DNA from: Holacanthus passer
Taxonomy: Eukaryota > Chordata > Actinopteri > Pomacanthidae
Reading direction: 5' to 3'
Length of the DNA stretch: 64,000 bases
Assembly: GCA_025331565.1 (NCBI GenBank)
Contig: JAFREQ010000047.1
Location: 3,524,001-3,588,000 of the forward strand
Shown here: positions 38,434-50,191 of the stretch, in pieces
How the letters are laid out: each line of letters starts with the position of its first letter
How positions within the stretch are numbered: position 1 is the first letter of the stretch
The notes under the pieces: generated by a model
The model's input: the letters and a program-made list of their open reading frames with translations, nothing else
Database searches by the model: none
Told to the model about the DNA's origin: nothing
Program-made: the position numbers and the translations under genes

Positions 38434-40286
38434 TATTAGTTATTCATCCATTCAGGCGCGTTTCGATCGCCTCACAATTTTTTGAAGTGTGCTGTCCAAT
38501 TCATTCCAAAACGTCTCGGAAAATAATACTTCACATTCTTCAAGACCGCTCCCTAATCTCATTGAGAGAAAGAGAGATGCGAGAGAGAGAGGGGGGTTGA
38601 GACGCGGCGGCAGCTGGGGGGGAGGATAAAGACAGAAAGACATATTGGCATGTCAACAGTCGAAACGCATGATGAGTTTGTCTGACTGATACTGACTGCC
38701 AACTTATTACGCAAAGCACACGAGAGCTGTGGCCACCGACAGCGAGAGCAACAGTGCGACCCACTCATGCGCTCACAATGGAAACATAGGAAGCATAATG
38801 CAACAGTAAACCCTTTAGAAAGAATCGCCGGCTATGACAAATTGCCACCTCCAAATTGCTTGTTTTACAGCACATTTTGCTGCATGCATTTCGCTAGATT
38901 AGCAGTAAAAGGCAAGGCTTAAAGGTAAGCCTGTTAAGTAAGGCAGGATGCTTATGGTACACCTGATCTGCAGCCGCTGCATCTGTGTGCTGAGGAGTTG
39001 TACTTACAGTGGACTCAAACGCAGCCGCAGTCTGCAGAAGCCTGGAGTGTCTTGCAGTGTGCTAGAATATTTACTGTAAATCACGCAGAGACACATTTTT
39101 TAAACTTCCCATCTTACATTTTGATAATTATTAATTGAAATGTGAACAGATTCATCCGTTATCTAACATTACTAAGTTTGCTAAGTGTGTGAATTCCATT
39201 CTTCAATTCCAAGTTCAACCTAGTAAGTTACTACTGTAATTCAGTTTGCACTGTTAATTTTTTTTAAAAATGTTTAAGCGAGTAAAACTTTAGTAATGTG
39301 TAAATTAGTTGCTGGATAATATATGTAACACTGTAAAATCAAAATCAATCAATTATCTTAACAGGGAGTTAAATTTAAATTTTATTTTTTATCCATCAGA
39401 GAAATGAGTTTCAGAGCAATTAGGATACATGCAGAATAAGTGGAAAATATTAACTGATGTTATTTGATCATCACATTATCTGCGATTTTCAATATTGAAC
39501 TTTTATTTCAATGTTGGGTCAGATGTGTCGGCTATAAACTTGTGCAGCCAATTACTGAATCATTAACTCAAAAAAACAAAAAAGTATTCAAAGCCTTATG
39601 ACCATTCAGAATGCATTAATTAGCAGCATACTATCAAACAACATACAGTATCACTATCACAGCAGCCTAATTCACCAGTGGTATAAAAAGTGAAAGCAAT
39701 GTGGTTACAATAACTGTAATCATCTTTTTCTTCATGTAATGCTCAATAGAAAACTAAAATTGTGGAGAATTTGTGCACCGTGTTCGACAAGGGACGAGAT
39801 CTCAACAGCATGAATGACCGGGAATTGTCTCTTGCTCTCCAGAGAGCACCTGTGAAGCATGTAGCCAATGTAGTCAAGTGCTCATATCCACAGGGCAATT
39901 TGGATTTAGTTAGAAGCAGCGTGACCTTCTCCTGAACTTACAGTGAACCGTTTGCTACCAAGTGGACCTAACTGCGTAACCATTTAAATAATATTCAATT
40001 TTGTCTGACCACTTGCCTCCTACTTTGTCCTAAAGTACAGTTTAAGGACACTGGAGAGGCCCGCCGTGCCCTATCCAATCCAGCCACATCGGCAAACAGA
40101 TGAAAAAAGGAGACGGGGAGAGAAAAAGAGGGGAGAGAATGAGCGAAATGGCGAGCGGGAGCGAGGGGAGGGTGGGGTTGTGTCGAATGCTCAGCCATCT
40201 CCAAACATGTCAGAAATAGGGAGCAGACTTGGAGGAGATGGCTGGCAGAGAGGCAATCAATAAACTCTCACATTTCATACTGCAAC

Positions 40287-40312
40287 GTGTGTGTCTGTGT
40301 GTGTGTGTGTGT
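40287..40312. repeat. GT microsatellite
   Basis: GT run with one interruption (GTGTGTGTCTGTGTG). Confidence 0.85.
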
Positions 40313-40657
40313 TTATGTGACTGTGCACGCGCCCGTATCAAATTTTCGAACCAGCTCGTTGAAGCAATTGTACCAGACTGATGAGACAAACTGTCACATT
40401 ACAGGAGAGCACACCCGACCCCGCGCTCGTTCGATCCTCTGTATCACCGGGGGAAAACATCGGTCCAAAATTAACATATGTCCTGCGATGCTTTCAAGTT
40501 TGTAGGTTTTCTCAAAGACGGCGCCACACAAGCAGATTCTCAGTTTAGTTCAGGCTGTTTTGTTGGCCATATTTTCCACTTCAGAGCCATAAAGTGAACT
40601 CATCCTGATGTAAAAATTTAAGTATCCTCCAAGTGCACATCAGTGGCCAACTATTCC

Positions 40658-40837
40658 TCACTGTAGCCACTCCGGGAAGTGTCTCTCGGTGGCGTGACGA
40701 ATCAAAGCTCGGAGCGCCTCTCTGCGCTCTGGAGAGAGTTGCTTGTGTTCGGCCATATTGATTGAGCTGTCCAGGATGTTGAGGAAGGTACAGGCTGACA
40801 CAGTTTCAGGCTGGACCTTCGCATTAAAGCCAATTAG
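40658..40837 (-). other. Unidentified minus-strand open frame, possible small ORF or exon fragment
   Basis: Read on the minus strand, the frame is open from 40837 down to a TGA at 40658-40660. An ATG at 40754-40756 gives a 32-residue peptide starting MAEHKQLSPERREAL and ending HFPEWLQ. The ATG has A at -3 and G at +4, a good initiation context. Open codons extend further upstream (S-A-C-T-F-L-N-I-L-D), so it could also be an exon or pseudogene fragment. By my count about two-thirds of third codon positions from the alanine codon GCG (residue 6 of the open frame) onward are G or C, higher than the surrounding intron. I do not recognise the family. It is antisense to the last cdh13 intron, about 230 bases from the last exon. 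A chance frame cannot be excluded at this length. Confidence 0.3.
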
Positions 40838-41070
40838 TTAGTTGCTGCTGCCTTAAGGTGGACTAAGAGTGAACTATTATAACTCCTCTGTTCTCTCCTT
40901 GCTGAATCTTTAATGATGCGATACCATCACCTGTCCTCTTTAATTGATTGCAATCGATCTGGTTCAGCGATGACCTTGATTTTACCGTATCTTCTCTTCT
41001 CCTCTTCTCCCCCACACCTTTCCTCCCCGTCCTCTTTTTTTCTCCCCCTCTTTCCTTCCTCTCCCACCAG

Positions 41071-41078
41071 GCCTGTAG
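41071..41078 (+). CDS. cdh13: cdh13 terminal coding exon part: last two residues and stop
   Basis: A long pyrimidine tract and CCACCAG acceptor end at 41070. The exon then reads GC CTG TAG. Joined to the T left by the donor at 29889 this gives TGC-CTG-TAG, that is Cys199, Leu200 and stop. The protein therefore ends ...LLALLCL, closely matching the short C-L ending I recall for mammalian CDH13. The hydrophobic GPI signal is thus completed by this exon. Support comes from the strong acceptor, the correct phase, the right C-terminal residues, and a following untranslated region with an AATAAA signal. I did not see a competing in-phase acceptor with an equally good tract in the 11-kb intron, but that was a reading by eye. 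Confidence 0.85.
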
Positions 41079-42266
41079 ATTCTGCTGAAACCTCCCGTAG
41101 TCCTTTTTGCAACACTGAACAGCAACGACTTATCTCCCCCATGCAACCCAGGCTTAGGAGAGAAGAAGAAGACGAAAAAGAAGATGAAGAAGCGAGAAGG
41201 AGTCTTCTCACCACAACAAATCAAACAAGAAAACACACACAATCCCCACCGGCACAAATGCTGTATAACACCACTTGACGTTTTTTTTTATTTTCATTTT
41301 TTTTCTCATTTATCTCTCTCGTCTTCTTCTCTTCATCTTTACATTCCTCGTCCTTCACCACTCCAGTCTCATCTCCTCATGTTCTCCTGACTCTATTTGA
41401 CTCCCTTTGACTTTTTTTCCTCCATGCCCCCCCTTCCCTTCCAGACTTCCTCTGCCGATCGATTATTCAATTTCTTTTTCACAGTTTTCATTGTATTCCG
41501 TTTTGGCAGCGCACCATTACACCGGCAGACATTGGGTGTTAGCAGCGTTCATGGCAACACGCCACATCCGTAGGAGATACTTGAAACAACATGTACGTGT
41601 ATTGATATTGTAACAAACAAAAGCTATAAATCAATTTCACATTGGACCTCACCTTAATCCTCCAGTCTCTTCCCTCACTTCATCTGCCTCCATCTTTTTC
41701 CTCTCATAGCTACCTCTGTTTTCTTTTTCTCTCATGCCACATCCTTCCTCCCTCCACCCTCCCCATGCATAAACATCCCATTTATCTGCCTCTCCCCGTC
41801 TCCCCCCTCCTATCTTATCGACCTCTCTCTGTCTCTCAGTGGGCCGGGGGAACACTGCGAAGGCTGAGCTACCGTCCTGGTCGGGGAAGAGCATTGACTT
41901 TTTTTTTTGATGTGTTCCTTTCTTTTCTCGTCACAGACTGTGTTTGATCTCGTTTCCCTCTTTAAGCGGAGAGAACAAAGCCCGTTTTCTTTGTCTGCAG
42001 TGGTTGTGGTCTTTTAGGACAAGGTGGTAGCCATAAGCCTTCAAAGTTGGAAACTCTCTGGAGTCCTTTCTTCGATTTGCTTCTGTTTTTATTGCATTAG
42101 TTGTCATGGAGTGGAAAACAGTATATCTTTATAGTAACGGTGTAAACCTTAAAAAAAAAAAGTACTATTATATAAATATTTTATTTTTTACCATTGTATA
42201 AATATACAGTATTGATTAACTTATGTACTTTGATTGCAAGTTCTTTGGTCACCCACACAGTGAGTA

Positions 42267-42272
42267 AATAAA
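42267..42272 (+). terminator. cdh13: Possible upstream alternative polyadenylation signal AATAAA
   Basis: A second canonical hexamer about 420 bases upstream of the preferred one, within AGTAAATAAAAAAG. The downstream sequence is T-rich (CCTTTTTTTCTGTG at about 42282-42295). It could give a shorter 3'UTR form. Confidence 0.4.
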
Positions 42273-42364
42273 AAAGAGGAAACCTTTTTTTCTGTGAATT
42301 TTAGGAACTATTTCTAATGCTATTGATGTGTTGACTATTTTATTGTAACATCTTTTTTTGTTTC

Positions 42365-42388
42365 GTTTGTTTTGTTTTGTTTTGTTTT
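42365..42388. repeat. GTTTT microsatellite in the 3'UTR
   Basis: Four to five units of TTTTG. Confidence 0.85.
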
Positions 42389-42692
42389 ATCATTTTTGAA
42401 ATCTGTGATTAATTGCAGAATCAGGAGTCTTGCTTTGATGACTGCCATGTGTTTAGGTTCGATTTTGTCTCCAGTCAACTCTGCCCTCTCCTGTTCTCTC
42501 TCCATCTGTCATTACGAGTCACAAGAAGATGTGTCAGAAGAAAACAAAAGGATGTGGTTTTTCGGTGGATAGTTTCGCTTTTTTCTCTTGCGCTCATCAA
42601 AAAGAACGTAGCGTGCGTGGGTTTGTGTGGAAGACCACCTTAAAAAAAAGATGACATTTTGAATGAGTTATGTCTGTCTTTTGCACTAATTT

Positions 42693-42698
42693 AATAAA
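42693..42698 (+). terminator. cdh13: Polyadenylation signal AATAAA, preferred
   Basis: Canonical AATAAA, followed 25 or more bases later by a T/GT-rich stretch (TGCTGTTTTG, then TGTGTGTTTA). This is the usual layout of a vertebrate cleavage and polyadenylation site. Confidence 0.7.
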
Positions 42699-45600
42699 GC
42701 CGTTACTGAAAATTCCCACAATGCTGTTTTGCAAAATGTGTGTTTACTGAGGAGGCTTGAGTGAAAGGAGTTGTGCACACATTTACCACGAGTCTGAGCA
42801 TTTGTAAATATCATTTACATCTTTCGCCATCTTTGTCGATCACACAAAGTTTGACATTTTGGGAAATACAATAGATACCACTCTCGTATTTCTGTCACAT
42901 GACACGATTATTCTAAGTTTTGCCAGCTAGTATCATAAATTGTTGTTACGGTTTGATGCTGATGTTGCGACAGTCCATGGCGACAGTTTGAGTCATAAGC
43001 TGTGCACGGCAAAGTGCACGGCTGCCGTCATATTTACGGTGAAAACTGTGGAGGCAGCAATCTTGTGATTAAAGCTCTGGATTTACGATGACAGCAAGAC
43101 TCCAGGAAGTCACTGCTGCTGGTCAAAAAGTAGTCCCCCTGTAAAACCACTACTTATAATTTTTACTCTGTGTTTTGTACAGATTAAAAAAATTTGATTT
43201 TAAATGTTAATCAGTGAACACTTTACCCTGTTTCCAGTCTTGCCAACATCTCCTGTAGCTGCATGCTAAATGGGCAGACGTGAGAGAGGTGTCAATCCTC
43301 CCATCTAGCAAGAAAGCAAATAAGTACATTTCACAAAATGTCAAACTATTCCTTCAAGCTGTCAGAGACACAACAACATCTGGAGGCTGGTTATCAGATC
43401 AATATGTTGTGATTGAACAGCTAATGATTAGATGCAGAGTTTTTTGGGAGGCCAGTGACAATGCTACTGTGGTTACTTTGCTATCTTTTACTTCAGCTTC
43501 TCTTTCAAACTCAATGTTGAATGAACAACGTCCCTATTGTACGACTGTAAAATACAATAAATAATGTTTCTGGCTATTTATGCACCAATGTCCGGAACCT
43601 CAACATCACACCAGGAAAGAGGTCAAAATTAGTGTGTCCACCCTGGTGTCATGTTTCCATCGATCGGAGCTGGAGCTGATAAATTTCTGTGACAACTGCA
43701 GAGTCATTTCACCCGGGAATGATGGTGATTGTAGCCTTTCACACTGAAGACAAAATCCAGATGTTGGTGGGCGTTAGTGGAGTTTTTGTCCAGTGTTGAA
43801 GCGGCTTGAGATTCATCAGGTCACCTGAAACACGACTCCAAGTGAATGCTCATGTTTGTCTGCTCGTTGTTTTAATCAACTTTATAACTTGATAACATGT
43901 CAGTGTTGTGTTTAATGCTTTTTTAAAACAATTATTGCAGGATCAACTTGTTCAGACTGTTTTTTTTTTTCCTATTCCATCTTCCTTTGTGTCAAACAAA
44001 CCGCTGTTGCACAGCTCATCTCTCTGTGTTGATTTGCCGTAAGACCTCTCTGGCAATAGATGTTTTGAAAAGCAAAAGACATCAGCAACGGGGTTATCAT
44101 GTAATTAACTGAATAATTATTACAGAGCAATTTATCAAGATAGTTTATAATCACGGAGACTCCAACAGTGAACACTCTGCTCCTGAGTCTAGACTAAAAG
44201 CAATTTTCTGCCCAAACACCTCAGGGTGCCGTCATTGCTTGTAGATTTAAAAGGTCAGTCACGTAAACCATGTTTACGTGTGTTTTTAGAGTAATCAATA
44301 AGATCTCAGCACTGATTCTAAAAGGCACTTTTAGCCTCTGTGAAACCAGTGCACAGACACCGAAATTGGATAGATATGATGAGAGTAGTTGGAGACTGAA
44401 CCTCTTTGGCAGAATTCTGAATGAGCAGAAACGGTGAAGAGGAGCTTTGACGGACACAGGAGACTCTCACGGAAAATAAATGCACGAATGAGCTTGTGTC
44501 TGTGATATCAGTGCTTGAAGTTTCTGAAATATTTATGTTGCACACATGACTTTCAGCTTTAATTGGAATCAAACTAAGAACACATTAGGTTGTTGTTGGG
44601 CTGTCAAACCTGTAGGTGTAATAATATACTGGTCCTATGTATTGGTATCTTGAAGCAGACAAACAGGATGCTTGAAATGTCCACATAAGATAAAAACATG
44701 AATATACTATACCACCCTGAAATAAAAATGTGAAAGTCAGCGTGAACTACCAAACCTTTGTTGGTTTAAAGTAGGCTGTCAAAATTCACCTCTGCATCCA
44801 TTAATCTCCGGCGACCATGGAGTGGCAGGGTATCGAGGTTAGAAGGCTTTGCCTGGGTCCACAGGCTTAAGGGATACCATCCGTAACACAAAAGCAAAAT
44901 AAGAAATTGATGTTGTTAGGGAGGAAGGATGACTTCTGTTTTAGGTGCCACGGTGGCTGCAACAAACAAGCGGACAGCGTTTACGGCCTTGAGAGGCACA
45001 CAATGTTTTTATTCTCGTGGCTAGTAAAGCTAGTGGATGCACGGTTTTGAGTTATGTCATAATAGCAGCATTTAAAAGGTTCTTTCAATGGAGAATTGAC
45101 CATCAGGAACATCCTTCAGGAGGACGCAGGCCTTGGAACGAAGGCACGGCAGAAAGATGATGTAGCCCAAATTCAATGTTTGCCGCTGACACAGATGTGA
45201 CCCATGGTGAGTTGTGGCCACAAGAAGCCATAGTGGTAAAGAGTCAACAGGATCTGTGTGGTCGCTGGAGAAGGAGAAGACAATAAACAGTCGAAGCATG
45301 GAAGCATGCCAGGCACATCGTGATCACAGTATATGGTATGCATGTTTACCACTAGACCGACGTTTTTAGTCCAACACATGGTGATTATTTATGAAGAAAG
45401 AACGTGCTGCTTCTGCCTCTGATGTGAAGTGAAGAATCAAGTAAGTGTTTTTTTTTCTATCCGTCGACAGGTGCTGGCCACAGAGAGGGCAGAATGATTT
45501 TCATCCAGACAGGTTAAAAGTGTGTCCACTGACGACACCAGCAGAAAGTCATAGTTATAGATAATAGTTATAGCGGTTATAATGATGGGCCTTTTATTTC

Positions 45601-47229
45601 TGGTTCATGCAGCACCTCTTCAGAGCCACGGTAAAATCCAATTTCAACTGAATGTTAAAAGCTCCAATCAAAACAGTCCATTTTATTTATTCATGACTTA
45701 ACTTCCTATCTTTTAAAATACTCTATCTAGACTCTTCGGAGGTGTAAGTCTGGGACGCATTTTGATGTCAGCTCACAGGTAGCTGTCAACTTTAATGAAT
45801 GCAATCAGCTTTCATCAAAAACTCCCCGCACATTTCCAAAGCTATTTTTTTCAACGAGCAGCGAGTCTTAAAAACCCTTGTTGTCTTCCTTCGTTTCTTG
45901 CGCGCCGCTCCTCGACTGAGATGAGTTCGTATCTGCTGGAATCCTGTTATTGCCCTCAATTATTCTGAAACGTGTGATCTCTGACTTTGACATGCAGACA
46001 TGTGAGCACTTCACAGTCAGGCTGTCTCGGCTGATCAGTGTTTATTCTAGTGAGGAGAACCTGTTATTTGCTCTGTACTGTATTGGATTTGTGTGTGTCA
46101 GACTTCGCACAACGGGCAATGGAGGATTTAAAAGATGGCCTTCTGGATCAAATGGGACCTTCTATTGGCAGTAAAGTTGACTCAAGAGAAATATTCTTAA
46201 AAAACTGTATTCATTCTGAGTCTATTGTTGCTGTAGGAAGTGATACAGATGTGTGCTGCTTTGTTTGCACCTGTGCTCACAAGTAAGTGCTTATTAACCT
46301 GTGCCAGACTGTCATGAGGAAACGGTGGGTGCAGTTTACAGTAATGATACACAACATCACAGTAGACTCTTGTTAATGTATAGACGGCCACATCCCATGT
46401 GGAATAACGTGTGATTCATTGGCACGTATTTCCACATGCTTGTGGGCTCAACCGATTCACGCGTCACGCTTTGTTCTTCTTATCGTACACGGTATGAAAA
46501 GCCGCTAAGACTAGAGATGACAGAGTAGGACAAGGTGAGCATTGAAAGGAAGGACAAACAGGAACTCCAATGGGCACAAAGTGGCTACAAACTATGAGTT
46601 TTTAAATGGCAGAAAAATGTTCGGGAGGAAAGGCAGGGTGACTTTTCCTCCGCCTCTTCGTGGCTTCAAAACCAAACCATCCATTGGTTGAGCATTTTAA
46701 TTTCACGTCCTAATTAGAAGTGGCTGTTTTATAGCTTCGCCAGCGTGGAGGATTTCCTCCTCACAGCTCCCTATAACTTTAATTCTGGAAATGCCAATAG
46801 CAACTACACTATCCAATAATAATGATACTAATATCTTCCATCCGCCATCTCCCACTCAGCCATTCAGGCTCATTTATTCCCTCCTAGATGATCATTTAGC
46901 ACCTATTAACACAAGATCCTCATCTGTAATGACCACTCAATTATCATTGTCACTCTCATTCTACTTAGGCTTAGCAAGGTTAAGTAATGCCCTGAACCTG
47001 TGACAAACGCTGAATGGGCCATTGGCAGATATTGGTGGTAATTACAGGAGCAATATATTCAACCAGGCCTAAAGGGTCTCTTATTCTTTCCTTCATCTAT
47101 CAACGGTTATTTTCCCTCGCTCATCATTCTGATAATGTAGCGTCACCCACCTCAATCTGCCGGCCATGTCACCCTGATCCTTAACAGCAACCCACGTGAC
47201 CCCCCCATCGCCAATATGCACACACATAC

Positions 47230-47740
47230 ATTTACACAAGTTCAAAACCTTGAAACGTCACTACTGCGGGTGGGATGACAAAGCATGGCCATCCACCACT
47301 ATTTAAGTTAAACCGTTTGACAGATGGATGAACGGTAACATAGATGGTATGATGTCGGCCAGGTGGGCCACCACTTTGTTCCAGACTGAAATAGCTTTCT
47401 TGGATGGATTGCCACAAAAATTCGGTACAAATATTCCTGGTTCCCTTAATATAAATTTTAATAACTTTGGTAATCCCTGGATTTTTCATTAAGTACCATC
47501 ATCAGGTCTAATTTCATATTTGTCCAGTACTTTGGTTTATGACCTTAACACCTTGGAATTAATGACATTTCCAGCAGCCTCAGCTGTATTTTGCGTTTTG
47601 TGCAAATTAGCAATGCTAATGTGCATAACTTGGATGGTAAACCTGCTAAATGTCAGCATATTGGCGTTGAATTCATGTAAGCATTTAGCTCAAACCACCG
47701 ATTACATATACGACCATCTTAGTCTTCTTTAAACCTTTTT
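47230..47740 (+). repeat. Teleost interspersed repeat, copy B (same family as 23130-23510)
   Basis: Contains GATTGCCACAAAAATTCGGT, TTTGGTAATCCCTGGATTTT, CCATCATCAGGTCTAATTTC, GTCCAGTACTTTGGTTTATG, CAGCCTCAGCTGTATTTTGC and CATTTAGCTCAAACCACCG. These occur in the order I recall for this family. Similarity to copy A is clearest around the 'TTGCCAC(A/G)AAATT' segment. Confidence 0.65.
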
Positions 47741-50160
47741 CAAATGTCACTCTCATGTGTCAGACTGATTTTATCTTGTTCAAGGATTTTTTGCTGAATG
47801 CCATTTTTTTTTTTTGCCATAAAATAAAATGGCAATGGAAACAACTCTTTACTCTAATTATTCTTGCAAGTATGCTCCAAATATGTGGTTTACATATAAT
47901 CCCATCTGTATCATCAACCTTGACACAGCAGGGACGTCCTTCTCAAGGGCATGGATATTCATATCAAGCTGTACTACAAGCTCCAGATGAAAGAGGCAGA
48001 AAGAGAGAAAGAGCAGGCGTCGACCTTGATCTGCACTGAGATGAGGGTACCTTCCTCCAGCTTGTGTCTGTAATGTGTTTTGATTAACAGTCTGCAATAA
48101 GGAGATTTTTTTTTTTTTCATTCTCAAGGTCTTTCCTTCCACAGAGCATAATGTAGACACATGGTCCCTCTCTGCTATTTCATTTCAGCACGTCTCCGGC
48201 AAACAACAAGGCTGTTTATCAGCTGAAAGTGAACTTTGCCTGCCAACTGGTTCACCCTCTTGAACTATACATTTGTGATGACATCATTGATGAACTGTCT
48301 CCTGTTCTAAAAACCTGCGCAAAGCAACAAACCACCATCTCTGTTGTGAAATTAAGCAAGGCATTTAAAAAGGATTAGTATGAAGATGAACATTCCCGGG
48401 ATGAAAATATCAAACAAGAATAAGTTGCTGCAGAGCTTTGTGCAGGTTTTGATGTTGAGAATAAGTGGCTCATGAGAGATGGAGAAAGATGCTTAAATTT
48501 TTGAATACTCTCAATTTAACAATACAAGGGCACACAAAGTGCATCTGCTTTAAGCTGTTCAGGCGCTTTTATTCAGGTGTTCCCTTGCCTGCCTCTCTCT
48601 TACTGTCTAAAAGCAGTAGAAAAGTTGTGGGGAATTAACTTTTGTTCTTTCCTGCCGAGAGTGAGATGAAAAGATCTGTACCACGCTCATATTTGCCTGT
48701 TAGATACAGAGATAGAGATGGGAGACGATGAGCACTGGATGAAGGGAGAAACTGGTAAGTTTCAAAAAATTAACATGTTATATCTCGTTTGTTTAAACAC
48801 AAGCGGAAATGTAGAAATTGACAATTTATAGCAGTTATTTGCTGTGATAATTCCTCGCACCCTAGTTAATGAACAAACATGAAAGTGGCATCTTATCTAA
48901 TTTGGGGAAAGATTGCAAATAAGCACATTTCCCTCAACTATTCCTTCACCCTGCTCACTTACAGAGAAAATCAGTCTTTGCTTTTGGAGGTCTGGAGGTT
49001 TTTATTGTCTGTGTAATTGTAACGTTAGCCCATCCATATCCACCCAAGAAAGAGCAGCCTCCTTCATAACATGCAAAGTTGCTCACATGAGCATTGCCCT
49101 TGATGGCCTCTCCAAGTACAAATATCCATTTTGCCAAGTCAACGTAAGTACACAAAAAAAAACAATGTGAAGTCTCTTTTTTTAGCAATTTCCTGCCCCT
49201 CTCATTTTGCCATTGATGCATTTCAAGGTCGACAACGCCCCGCCTTCACGTTTCCTGTGTTTAACACAGAAAGGTGTCAAACAGGAGGCCTTGATATGCA
49301 AATGAAGCAATAAAAGGTAGATGGAGGTTGTGGCTGTCGGTGTATGACGCCGACAACACAGCACCGTCATATATTCCCGGCTAAATCATCCTTCTGGGTA
49401 AAAAACACATTTATCAACAATCCCCATACCTTCTGCAAACTCAATATAGGAAGAGATATTGTAATTATAAAACTGATATCGCCGACAGCTGATTTGCAGT
49501 GTGTACCAAGTGTGATTAAACAAAAAGGTCACAGAGAGAGAGCGTTTCCATTTTGTTCACGTTAACGCTGTTGTTTTTTTAGGGATTTTAGGCATTCAGA
49601 CTTTTTGTCTCTGATACTGTGGTGCCTCAGAGGATTTATCATCAAGCTACGTTACATAGTTTGGATTTAGGAAGCACTGGCAACACTTGCTTTAATGCCA
49701 GTTCCTCTGGGACCTATGTTGGTCCCTGTGGTCTTTCAAAAGCAAGTGCTGATTAAAATATAATTCATATTAGCGTTTTATTCTTTCCCTCAGATGTAAC
49801 ATGTCTCTTCAAAAACAGTCGGAGGTTTTGCTAAATAAACAAAAGAATGAAAAATAAATGGTTGTCAGGAATGGGAGGGTCTCGTGAACACAGCACATCT
49901 GTCTGTGTGCACCACTCAGTGTGTAATGCCATTCATTGTCCCCAGGGGATAATGAATACAAGTAGAGAGCAATCCATGAAATCATCGGGGAACGCAAACA
50001 AGACGTTTTACTCATGTAAGCAGCGTCAACAGGAGGATTTATATTAGCATGATGCATCTCAGCCTGACCTTTGCATGTTTTTAACCATACAGTATCAGAC
50101 GTGAGCGTGTGTGGAGACATCATGCTGAGCTCAGCATGCACAGTGATGGTTGTCTTACTG

Positions 50161-50163
<3 letters not shown>

Positions 50164-50191
<28 letters not shown>
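50164..50191. repeat. CA microsatellite
   Basis: Perfect CA run of about 28 bases in the intergenic region. Confidence 0.9.

Larger units (their letters stand above)
29890..41070 (+). other. cdh13: Last cdh13 intron, 11.2 kb
   Basis: Phase-1 intron separating the GPI-signal exon from the tiny last coding exon. It contains a CpG-dense patch at about 31030-31620, CA microsatellites at 31687-31718, 34554-34588 and 35262-35287, a TAA tract and Tc1-like remnant at 36736-37095, a C tract at 38410-38433 and a GT tract at 40287-40312. A minus-strand open frame at 40658-40837 is described separately. The 3' end is a very long pyrimidine tract (about 41022-41066) before CCACCAG. Confidence 0.8.
1..42715 (+). 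other. cdh13: cdh13 (T-cadherin) gene, 3' part, partial at the 5' side
   Basis: Gene span inferred from four plus-strand coding exons, a 3'UTR and a polyadenylation signal. T-cadherin is an atypical cadherin held on the cell surface by a GPI anchor. From knowledge of the family, it mediates weak homophilic recognition and binds adiponectin and LDL, and it has no cytoplasmic tail for catenins. The visible exons give 200 C-terminal residues with a cadherin LDRE motif, a DxNDNAP linker, a fifth ectodomain and a hydrophobic C-terminus that ends two residues after a leucine-rich run. That ending separates it from classical cadherins. Very large introns are typical of CDH13. The 5' boundary is only the window edge: signal peptide, propeptide, EC1-EC3 and most of EC4 are not in the window. 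The 3' boundary is set about 17 bases after the AATAAA. Confidence 0.9.
41079..42715 (+). other. cdh13: cdh13 3' untranslated region (inferred)
   Basis: Sequence from the stop codon to shortly after the AATAAA at 42693. It contains a purine-rich GAA-type stretch at 41157-41202, several long C/T-rich segments (41290-41460, 41640-41830), an AU-rich section around 42150-42215 and a TTTTG microsatellite at 42365-42388. The AU-rich part could affect message stability; this is inference. The cleavage site is estimated near 42715, before a GT-rich stretch at about 42722-42745. Short open frames inside are chance frames in C/T-rich sequence. Confidence 0.7.

Noticed and set aside
39750..39935. Plus-strand open frame without early ATG (peptide with DKGRDLNSMNDRELS and APVKHVANVV)
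   Set aside because: It is open for 61 codons and reads fairly protein-like, but there is no acceptor tract, no donor at its end, no recognised family and no G/C bias at third positions. A chance frame or a very old fragment is as likely.
48955..49221. 88-residue minus-strand frame, and a GTAAGT on the opposite strand at about 49144
   Set aside because: The donor-like site belongs to the plus strand and no acceptor or related exon is nearby. The minus-strand peptide shows no domain and the region is AT-rich.
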